Source: Pseudomonadota bacterium
GTDB taxonomy: Bacteria; Pseudomonadota; Alphaproteobacteria; SP197
Reading direction: 5' to 3'
DNA length: 64,000 bases
NCBI GenBank assembly: GCA_039028155.1
Contig: JBCCIS010000005.1
Span: 1 to 64,000 of the forward strand
The notes beneath the pieces are model-generated. The model was given only the letters and a program-made list of their open reading frames with translations. It did not search any database and was not told the origin of the DNA. Positions 1 through 6,158 of the stretch are shown piece after piece (within the stretch, counting starts at the first letter, position 1; every line of letters starts with the position of its first letter). The position numbers were made by a program, and so were the translations under genes.

Positions 1-627
1 AAAAAGACCGACGGCCTGAGTCTCTTCTATACGCGTCTTGACCGCGACCACGTGACGGCGACCGAGATCCCCAAGCTCGGTCGCCATGCGGTTGATTCCA
101 ACATCGTCTATTTCGATGATCTGCCGGTCCCCGAAGACGACTTGATCGGTCGGGAAGGCGAAGGTTTCTCGATGATCCTTCACGGTCTTAATCCGGAACG
201 CATTCTCATCGCCGCCGAAGCGGTCGGTCTGGGACGGGCGGCGCTTCACGCGGCGACGGCGTATGCGAAGGAGCGCGTCGTCTTCGATCGCGCGATCGGC
301 ATGAACCAGGGTATCCAGCATCCGCTGGCGCACTGCTGGATGAACCTTGAGGCCGCCTTCCTGATGACCCTGCAGGCCGCGGCTCTTTACGATGCCGGCA
401 AAACCTGCGGTGCCGAGGCGAATAGTGCGAAGTACCTGGCGGCGGAGGCGTCGTTCAAGGCGTGTGAGACCGCGATCCAGACGCTGGGCGGCATGGGATA
501 CGCGAGGGAATACAACGTCGAACGGTATCTACGTGAAGCGCTGATCCCCCGCATTGCACCCGTCAGTCCTCAGATGATCCTGAACTTCATCGCCGAGAAG
601 GTTCTCGGCCTGCCGCGGTCCTATTGA
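1..627 (+). CDS. Acyl-CoA dehydrogenase, C-terminal part (5' end outside window)
   Basis: The reading frame is open from the first base and stops at 625-627, so this is the 3' part of a gene that starts upstream. About 208 residues are visible. They cover the end of the middle beta domain (SNIVYFDDLPVPEDDLIG) and the all-alpha C-terminal domain of acyl-CoA dehydrogenases, with the family features ERILIAAEAVGLGRAAL, FDRAIGMNQGIQHPLA and QTLGGMGYAREYNVERYLR. Such enzymes are FAD-dependent and introduce a 2,3 double bond into an acyl-CoA, passing electrons to ETF. Substrate cannot be told from this part. It converges on tonB and is not linked to the iron genes. Confidence 0.92.
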   Translation, partial: KKTDGLSLFYTRLDRDHVTATEIPKLGRHAVDSNIVYFDDLPVPEDDLIGREGEGFSMILHGLNPERILIAAEAVGLGRAALHAATAYAKERVVFDRAIGMNQGIQHPLAHCWMNLEAAFLMTLQAAALYDAGKTCGAEANSAKYLAAEASFKACETAIQTLGGMGYAREYNVERYLREALIPRIAPVSPQMILNFIAEKVLGLPRSY

Positions 628-757
628 TCACGGACTTGCGTGAACGCGGCATGATGTCTGCGGCAGACTTTGCTGTCGAGACGTGGATGTTCTGTAAGCG
701 GGCAACCCGCCGTCAAAGACACTGAACTGAGCACTGCCTACGCCGACGGTTCCGCCG

Positions 758-1717
758 TCACTTGAGAAAGAATTCGACGGGAACGAGCAGTTTGATGCGG
801 TCGCCTTCGACCTCAGGCGGCGGCGGTGGAAGCGGTTCGGCGCGACGGATGAGGGCGAGAACCTCGTCGTCCAGGCGCTGATGGCCGGAGCTATCGTGAA
901 TCCGGAAGGCGTGTACCTCTCCCGCTCGACCCATCTCGAGATAGAGCAGTACCGTACCTTCCTGGTTGCGGCTTTGCGCCTCGCGCGGATAGGTCTTGTG
1001 CTTCTCCAGCCAGGCCAGGAGATAGGCCATGTAGTCGGCGGCGCTGCCTTCGTAGCCGCCGCCCGAGACGTCGTCTGCGTGGCCGGCGTCGGGGCTGTCC
1101 TGCGATCCCGCTTGGCCGGCCGAGCCGGCAACCGATGGCGCGTCCTCAGAGATCGTTGGTTCGGCGTCGCTTTCGACCTCGGCCGGCACAGGCGCGCTGA
1201 CTTGCGGTGCCGGCGTTGCCTCAGCCAAGGATGCCACGGTGGTCGGCGCCTCGAGCGGGATCGGCGGAACCGGCACGGCCTCGGCGACCTCATCAGGTTT
1301 GACGGTCGCTGTCAGATCGGCCGCTTCCACGATCGCGTCGGTCGCGATGACCGCAGCTTCGTCAACGGGTTCCGCGACGTCCGCCGCGGCGTCGACCGCC
1401 ACGATGGCGTTGGGCTCGACGGGTTCGGTAATCTCGACTGTCTCATCGACAGGCAGCGTCTCCGCGGTCGTCTCCACGACCTCAACGACCTCGGCTTCCT
1501 CGACGACGGCCTCCTGCGCCTCGAGAGGCGGCGCGGGTGTGGCGACGCTTCCGGGCGCGCCGCCGGTCGGGCCGAGCGAGACATCGATGCCGCCGATGCC
1601 AGACGCCACGGCACCGGGTGGCTCGGGTTCCCAGAACATGGCGGCGGCGACTCCTGCATGAACCAGGACCGCCAACATGACGGCGATCAGGAGTTGACGC
1701 ACGGTGACATGCATCAA
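758..1717 (-). CDS. tonB: Energy transducer TonB
   Basis: A 319-residue protein with one N-terminal membrane anchor (residues about 7-28), a long middle part rich in Pro, Glu, Val and Ala (about 30-215), and a C-terminal TonB domain with YMAYLLAWLEKHKTYPREA and GTVLLYLEMGRAGEVHAF. This is the layout of TonB, which spans the periplasm and passes proton-motive energy from ExbB/ExbD to outer-membrane receptors. It is the last gene of a minus-strand operon exbB-exbD-exbD-tonB and its start overlaps the end of the second exbD by four bases. Likely clients are the siderophore receptor at 6.2-8.6 kb and the heme receptor at 11.2-13.3 kb. Confidence 0.93.
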   Translation of the reverse strand: MMHVTVRQLLIAVMLAVLVHAGVAAAMFWEPEPPGAVASGIGGIDVSLGPTGGAPGSVATPAPPLEAQEAVVEEAEVVEVVETTAETLPVDETVEITEPVEPNAIVAVDAAADVAEPVDEAAVIATDAIVEAADLTATVKPDEVAEAVPVPPIPLEAPTTVASLAEATPAPQVSAPVPAEVESDAEPTISEDAPSVAGSAGQAGSQDSPDAGHADDVSGGGYEGSAADYMAYLLAWLEKHKTYPREAQSRNQEGTVLLYLEMGRAGEVHAFRIHDSSGHQRLDDEVLALIRRAEPLPPPPPEVEGDRIKLLVPVEFFLK

Positions 1718-2124
1718 AGCGGTTCCGGCACGGTCAGCAGTTTCAGTTTCTCGACACCGGCGTCGCGCAAAAGCTCCATGACCGCGACGATCGATGTCGC
1801 CTCCGCCCGCCCGTCCGCCTTGAGCCGCACGATGAAGTCGGCACCGGCAAACTCAGTTCGCTCGCTGATCACCGCGACGAGGACGGCCTCGGTCACGATC
1901 TCGCCGTCGAGTGCCACCTGACCGCTGGCGTCCACCACGACCAATGCCTCGCGCCTGACGTCGGATCCGTTGCTCGCCGAGTAGACGGGTTCGATGTCGA
2001 ACGGATCCGTCACGGTCAGTTGTCCGGCGATCATGAAGAAGATCAGGAGCAGAAAAACGATGTTGATGAGCGGCAGAATGCGCTCATCGCCCATGGCTTT
2101 CGATTGACTGCGCTGAAACCGCAT
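1714..2124 (-). CDS. exbD: ExbD-family protein, second copy, pore Asp replaced by Asn
   Basis: A 136-residue ExbD/TolR protein with a short cytoplasmic N-terminus, one membrane helix (about 17-35, LPLINIVFLLLIFFMIAG) and a periplasmic domain. The start ATG at 2124 was chosen because the frame further upstream runs inside the preceding exbD and shows no ExbD sequence. In ExbD/TolR the helix carries an essential aspartate after Pro-Leu-Ile; here the codon at 2062-2064 is AAC, giving Asn21. The neighbouring copy keeps the Asp. This protein probably works only together with that copy in a mixed motor. Confidence 0.88.
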   Translation of the reverse strand: MRFQRSQSKAMGDERILPLINIVFLLLIFFMIAGQLTVTDPFDIEPVYSASNGSDVRREALVVVDASGQVALDGEIVTEAVLVAVISERTEFAGADFIVRLKADGRAEATSIVAVMELLRDAGVEKLKLLTVPEPL

Positions 2125-2128
2125 ATCC

Positions 2129-2584
2129 CTAACGTTCGCTGTCTCGGATGAACGACAGATCCCTCGCGCCGATCTCGGCGAGATGGTCAAGCAACGACAC
2201 CGCATCCTGTAGTGCGACGCCGGCGGCCGGTTTGATCAGGACGCGTTGCTGCGGATTGTCGGTGAGCCGTTTGCCGACTGCTTGCTTCAGGTCGTCCAAC
2301 GTCACGGTCTGGCCCGATAGACGCAGACCGTCGGTTCGAATCTCAACAAGCAGAGCGCCTTCCATCGACGTGTTCGCGCCCGCGCGCCCAGGCGCGTTGA
2401 GGTCGATTGCGCGCCACTCAAGCAGAGACGACGCGAGCATGAAGAAGACAAGCAGAATGAACACGACGTCGATCAGCGGCGTCAGACTGATCAGCGCGCG
2501 GCGCCTGCCGGTTTTCAGGGTGTGCCTAGTCGCCAGCTGCGAAGGCAGCCGACCCGATACGTTCGGGCCCACTTTGCTCTCCAT
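2129..2584 (-). CDS. exbD: ExbD-family biopolymer transport protein, first copy
   Basis: A 151-residue ExbD protein: cytoplasmic N-terminus of about 30 residues, membrane helix TPLIDVVFILLVFFMLAS (about 35-53) and a periplasmic domain ending in IGARDLSFIRDSER. Asp39 is the proton-carrying aspartate of the family. The ATG at 2584 lies 59 bases inside the end of exbB, a large overlap; no later ATG precedes the helix, but a GTG four codons on is possible. It differs strongly from the second ExbD, so the two are old paralogues rather than a recent copy. It works with ExbB and TonB in energising outer-membrane transport. Confidence 0.9.
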   Translation of the reverse strand: MESKVGPNVSGRLPSQLATRHTLKTGRRRALISLTPLIDVVFILLVFFMLASSLLEWRAIDLNAPGRAGANTSMEGALLVEIRTDGLRLSGQTVTLDDLKQAVGKRLTDNPQQRVLIKPAAGVALQDAVSLLDHLAEIGARDLSFIRDSER

Positions 2585-3323
2585 GTGTCCGCGCCTCGGA
2601 GACTTCCGACAGGTCCTCCGTGAAGACGCGGGTGACAATGCTGTCGAGATCGAAGGCGACGCGATCGACGCGGCGTTCAAGCCAGTTAAGGATCATGACG
2701 ACGGGGATCGCCACGGCCAGTCCGGCGGCCGTCGTCAACAGCGCTTCCCAGATGCCGCCCGAAAGGACCGCCGGATCGACCTGATTGCCGGCTGCGGCGA
2801 GGTTCTGGAATGCATCGATCATGCCCAGAACCGTCCCGAAAAGACCGAGCAGCGGCGCGAGCGAAGCGATGACCTCGAGCGGCCGGAACAGACCGCGTAG
2901 CGCCTCCAAGACATCGCCGCCATAACGCACGACTTCTTCGCGCACTCTGGTTTCGTCGATGCCGCGTTGTTGGCCGCGGATGGCGCGCGCCAGAGTCTGG
3001 GCTACGGGGTTGCGCGCGCCACTCAGACGCGCCAGCGCCTCGTCGGGCCGGCCCGCCTGATAAAGCGCGAGAGCGCCAAGCGCCAGTTTGCGATCGCCCA
3101 GGCGCGCGCGGTGGAACTGCCAGAGCTTGGCGAAGATGATGCCAAGCGCGACCACGGACATGACGAGCAGGATGACGACAACCGGCCCGCCTGCCTGCAC
3201 CAGCTCCTGGATACCGGCCAGAACCGGGTTGCCGGCAGTACCGGCTGCTTCACTGGCAGCCGTCGCCATGCCGTCCGCCGGGGCAGTGGTCAGGGACTCT
3301 GCGTTGACTTCCGTTTCATCCAT
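2526..3323 (-). CDS. exbB: MotA/TolQ/ExbB proton channel protein
   Basis: A 265-residue inner-membrane protein with three hydrophobic segments (about 45-67, 150-172 and 195-215) and the MotA/TolQ/ExbB signature region LEVIASLAPLLGLFGTVLGM followed by GGIWEALLTTAAGLAVAIP. ExbB forms the pentameric stator around two ExbD helices. The N-terminal 40 residues before the first helix are rich in Ala, Thr and Glu and look like a short extension. It is followed with overlap by two exbD genes and tonB, so the whole motor is encoded in one operon. TolQ is excluded as first choice because tonB, not tolA, is linked. Confidence 0.92.
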   Translation of the reverse strand: MDETEVNAESLTTAPADGMATAASEAAGTAGNPVLAGIQELVQAGGPVVVILLVMSVVALGIIFAKLWQFHRARLGDRKLALGALALYQAGRPDEALARLSGARNPVAQTLARAIRGQQRGIDETRVREEVVRYGGDVLEALRGLFRPLEVIASLAPLLGLFGTVLGMIDAFQNLAAAGNQVDPAVLSGGIWEALLTTAAGLAVAIPVVMILNWLERRVDRVAFDLDSIVTRVFTEDLSEVSEARTHGEQSGPERIGSAAFAAGD

Positions 3324-3347
3324 ATCGCGGCTTTCCCTGGTCGGGCC

Positions 3348-3761
3348 TTACTTAATGAAGGCGACGGAGCCGAGCGATGTCGGCGCGACGACGTCCAGGC
3401 AGTCTTGGCGCGGCCCGTTGTTGTCATGGCACGCGAGGACGTCGTTCAGCAGGACGCGGCCAACCTCGCCACACTGCTGATCGGCGAAGTCGAAGACCTT
3501 CAGGCTCGTCTTCCCAGCCTTCAGCGGCGCCGTCTCGACCGCCAGCCGGTTGGCGACGATGCCGTCGTTGTCGAGCAGCACGAGGTCCAGCTTCAAACTA
3601 TCGAACGCCGCACCGGCGCCGTTGTGAAGCATCAGATACGCCCGACAGGCATCACCGTTCGGTTCAAGCTTGTTAAGCTCGACCGTGACGATCGGATCGC
3701 CAGCATTGGCCGAAACACCGAACAACGCGAATGCAGCGCTTAAGACGAGCAATCGTAACAT
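3348..3761 (-). CDS. Secreted protein of unknown function heading the tonB-exbBD operon
   Basis: A 137-residue protein with a signal peptide (MLRLLVLSAAFALFGVSANA, cleavage near residue 20) and a periplasmic part with two Cys pairs (GDACRAYLML, DQQCGEVG, LACHDNNGPRQDCLDV). The ATG at 3761 is chosen because it starts the signal peptide; a longer open frame upstream has no such feature. It ends 24 bases before exbB on the same strand and is the first gene of the unit, just behind a Fur-box-like site. Small secreted proteins of this kind recur beside exbBD-tonB in alphaproteobacteria, but I know of no assigned function. A periplasmic accessory of TonB transport is a guess from position. Confidence 0.75.
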   Translation of the reverse strand: MLRLLVLSAAFALFGVSANAGDPIVTVELNKLEPNGDACRAYLMLHNGAGAAFDSLKLDLVLLDNDGIVANRLAVETAPLKAGKTSLKVFDFADQQCGEVGRVLLNDVLACHDNNGPRQDCLDVVAPTSLGSVAFIK

Positions 3762-3777
3762 CAAAACTGCCACTTGC

Positions 3778-3801
3778 GGATAAGAATTAGTCGCATTTGA
3801 G
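3778..3801 (-). promoter_or_regulatory. Fur-box-like site upstream of the exbB-tonB operon
   Basis: On the minus strand this reads CTCAAATGCGACTAATTCTT followed by ATCC, close to the proteobacterial Fur pattern of AT-rich NAT triplets in inverted order (compare ATGCGAATnATTCTCAT). It lies 17-40 bases upstream of the ATG at 3761, where a promoter of the operon would be. The match is by eye. Confidence 0.5.
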
Positions 3802-3925
3802 ATCCTTTGTAACGGCGAGCGGGACCGACCGCAACCGTTCCATCCTGGGTGATGGCGGGTGTGACCGGCCATCCAGTTGCCAAGGTGACGACGGGTAGAA
3901 CGGCGCTCTTTTTGATCTCTCGATG

Positions 3926-4264
3926 TCATGGTCTTGGCATCGTCATCAGGGCGGCCGCAATGCCGCTTGGAATGACGGCGAGCGTTCCTGCTAGGGCCAA
4001 GCGCGGCGCGAGCGGCAGAAGAACGACAAAGGCCAAACCGCTCGCGGTCAGCACACAGAACCAAAGCACCAAGCCCGTCGACCAACCGGCCGCCGCGCTA
4101 CAGGCAACGAGAGAGGTGGTCAGAAGGGTCGCGCCGGCCAGACGCAGCATCGCGCGCCGACCCTGCCCGACCGGACGCTGCCAGAGCTGCCGGTGATGTC
4201 GATCCATCGCCAGGGCCAGGCAGGCGAAACCGGCATAGGCGCACGAAAGGGCAAGCAGGGTCAT
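3926..4264 (-). CDS. DUF3325 family small membrane protein
   Basis: A 112-residue protein with about three or four hydrophobic segments: MTLLALSCAYAGFACLALAM, a middle segment after the basic RHHRQLWQRP stretch, and two near the C-terminus. Length, start sequence and position after a PepSY-domain membrane protein fit DUF3325, a family found in siderophore uptake loci. Its ATG at 4264 overlaps the end of the PepSY gene by four bases (ATGA), so it is translationally coupled. The role is not known; it probably forms a membrane complex with the PepSY and DUF3649 proteins and may help reduce or release ferric iron. Confidence 0.75.
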   Translation of the reverse strand: MTLLALSCAYAGFACLALAMDRHHRQLWQRPVGQGRRAMLRLAGATLLTTSLVACSAAAGWSTGLVLWFCVLTASGLAFVVLLPLAPRLALAGTLAVIPSGIAAALMTMPRP

Positions 4265-5847
4265 TCCACCAACTCCACCTGTTCGGGTGAAGGTCGCGTG
4301 GCCGGCCGTGGCAGGTTGGCGGCAGCGGTTGGGCGCACCTTCCGGTTCAGCGTCCACGCGGTGCTGGCGAACGCGACTCCGAAACCAAGGACGGTCAGGT
4401 CAAAACCGGCACGCTGCCAGCTTCCGGTCGCGATGGCGTCCGCGAGATGGCGGTTGGTGGTGACGGCGTTGAGCGCCGGCAGCAAACCAAAGAGAGCGGC
4501 GTTCAACCACAACCCGTCAATCCAGGCGCGGTTCAGTGGGCGTAGCATCAAGACGACCGCGACAACCAGCCACGCCAGAAAGAAACACTCGACCTCACGA
4601 TCGGCTCGGCTGGCCATGTCGAGAGGCAGCAAACGGTTGGCCCAGAACAGGGCGGCGATGCCGGCGGGAAGGCCTAAAATGGCGGCCAGATTCAGTTTGT
4701 CGACGGTGCGGAGGCCAAAACCTGGCGCTCGCCCTTCCGCGATCGTGCGGCGGCGGCGCGCGACGGACCACAGAATCAACCCTGTCGCGACGACGCCGGT
4801 GCCGGCGAGGCCCGAAAGGAACAACAGTCCACGCAGGACGGGCTCGGCAAACCGGCCCAGATGCAGGCCATAAAAGAACAAGGCAAAACGGGTCGCCGTA
4901 CTCCGCGCCATCTGCGCGTCGACGAGTTCACCATCGGAACCGTTGAACACGACGCCCTCGGCACGATGGCTCAAGGTCTCGGTACCGCTGCGATACACGA
5001 TCACGCGTGAAGCGGCATCGTCAGGATGATCGATAACGATGCGGCCGGCCTGGCCGCCGTCCCACAGCCGGCTGGCGGCCGCCAGCATCGGCGCCAAGGC
5101 GGCAAGTGGTGCGGCTTGTCCGGACGCATCGGTGGCGTCTGTCGTCACAACGCCGCTATCCTGAAGAAAGGCGCTGCGGTCCCCCGAGTACGCGACGTCG
5201 ACACCCCAGGGCATGTAGAGGAAGAGCAGGGGCACGATGCCCGTGTACGTGATCAGGATATGATAGGGCAGGGCCATCACGCCCATGGCGTTGTGTGCGT
5301 CGAGCCAGGAGCGTTGACCCTTGCGCGGGCGGAATGTGAAGAAGTCCCGGAAGAACCGGCGATGGGTGATGATACCGCTGATGATCGCGACCAGCATGGT
5401 GACCGCGCAGAACCCGACGATCAGGCGGCCCCAAATCGACGGCACCAAAAGATCGAAGTGGAAGTAGTAGAGACTCTCGCCGCCGTACGTGCTGCGGACG
5501 TCGATGGGTTTGCCGGTCACGGGATCCAGCAGTTCGCGCCCGAAGGTCGGACCGCTGCCGGGTTCGCGGCGAAAAACGATCTCGGTCGTCGGGTTTCTCT
5601 CTGTCGGCAAGTCGATGACCCATTGCCACGCGCCCTGACCGATCTCCTGGAGCCTGTCGATCGCCCGATCCGCGGCTTCGGACGGCGCGATCCGGACCAT
5701 GCGCAACTCGGGGCGCATCCAAAGACTGATCTCCTGGCGGTAATAGCTCGCGGTGCCGGTCAGGAAGATCGCGAACAACAGCCAGCCGACCAGCAGACCG
5801 GACCAGGTGTGCAGCCACGCCATGGATTGGCGGAACGTCGCCTTCAC
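4261..5847 (-). CDS. PepSY-associated transmembrane protein (PiuB/FoxB-type, probable siderophore-iron reductase)
   Basis: A 528-residue inner-membrane protein. It opens with SMAWLHTWSGLLVGWLLFAIFLTGT, the first helix of the PepSY-associated TM family, and has further helices near the middle (RLIVGFCAVTMLVAIISGIITH) and C-terminus, with large periplasmic parts between. GTG at 5847 is chosen because a GGAGA stretch lies just upstream and the start shares GTGA with the stop of the preceding gene. FoxB and related proteins of this family reduce ferric siderophores at the inner membrane. His residues in HTW, ITHRRFF, HNAMG and YHILITYTG are candidate heme ligands. Placed between DUF3649 and DUF3325 genes behind a siderophore receptor. 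Confidence 0.85.
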   Translation of the reverse strand: MKATFRQSMAWLHTWSGLLVGWLLFAIFLTGTASYYRQEISLWMRPELRMVRIAPSEAADRAIDRLQEIGQGAWQWVIDLPTERNPTTEIVFRREPGSGPTFGRELLDPVTGKPIDVRSTYGGESLYYFHFDLLVPSIWGRLIVGFCAVTMLVAIISGIITHRRFFRDFFTFRPRKGQRSWLDAHNAMGVMALPYHILITYTGIVPLLFLYMPWGVDVAYSGDRSAFLQDSGVVTTDATDASGQAAPLAALAPMLAAASRLWDGGQAGRIVIDHPDDAASRVIVYRSGTETLSHRAEGVVFNGSDGELVDAQMARSTATRFALFFYGLHLGRFAEPVLRGLLFLSGLAGTGVVATGLILWSVARRRRTIAEGRAPGFGLRTVDKLNLAAILGLPAGIAALFWANRLLPLDMASRADREVECFFLAWLVVAVVLMLRPLNRAWIDGLWLNAALFGLLPALNAVTTNRHLADAIATGSWQRAGFDLTVLGFGVAFASTAWTLNRKVRPTAAANLPRPATRPSPEQVELVE

Positions 5848-6158
5848 AGCCGTTCTCCAAACCAAACGAGCGACAACAGGGCGGCCGCCACCAAACAAGC
5901 GGACCCAATCCCCAACCATGCGCGCCATGCGGCCCTAACGGCGAAGGCCCAGATCCAGACGGCAACCCAGATTGGCGCGCTGACAAGCATGCCCGTCTGA
6001 ACCGCCTCTGCACGTGACGCTGGCATGACGAGCGCCAACAGCACCGCGCAGAGCGACGCGAACGCATACCCGCCGACCGTGGCGGCCAGGGTTCGTGAGA
6101 CGATCGCGCCCTTGGTTGTGGCCTTCGAAGAACGGGCGCGGGCTTGCGCGCCCGTCAC
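5844..6158 (-). CDS. DUF3649 family small membrane protein
   Basis: A 104-residue protein with basic N-terminus and three hydrophobic segments; the stretch SRTLAATVGGYAFASLCAVLLA is characteristic of DUF3649 (iron uptake-associated) proteins. GTG at 6158 is chosen because it overlaps the receptor stop as GTGA and gives the usual distance of about 19 residues before the SRTLAA segment; a second GTG at 6101 is possible. It is coupled by another GTGA overlap to the PepSY gene. Function unknown; the fixed order receptor, DUF3649, PepSY, DUF3325 points to a membrane complex acting on iron brought in by the receptor. Confidence 0.75.
   Translation of the reverse strand: MTGAQARARSSKATTKGAIVSRTLAATVGGYAFASLCAVLLALVMPASRAEAVQTGMLVSAPIWVAVWIWAFAVRAAWRAWLGIGSACLVAAALLSLVWFGERL

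Noticed and set aside
656-668. Inverted repeat GTCTG-CGG-CAGAC after the acyl-CoA dehydrogenase gene
   Set aside because: Only five base pairs with a three-base loop and a short T-run; too weak to call a terminator.
2526-3323. TolQ or flagellar MotA identity for the proton channel protein
   Set aside because: Neighbours are exbD, exbD and tonB; no tolA/tolB/pal or flagellar genes are near.
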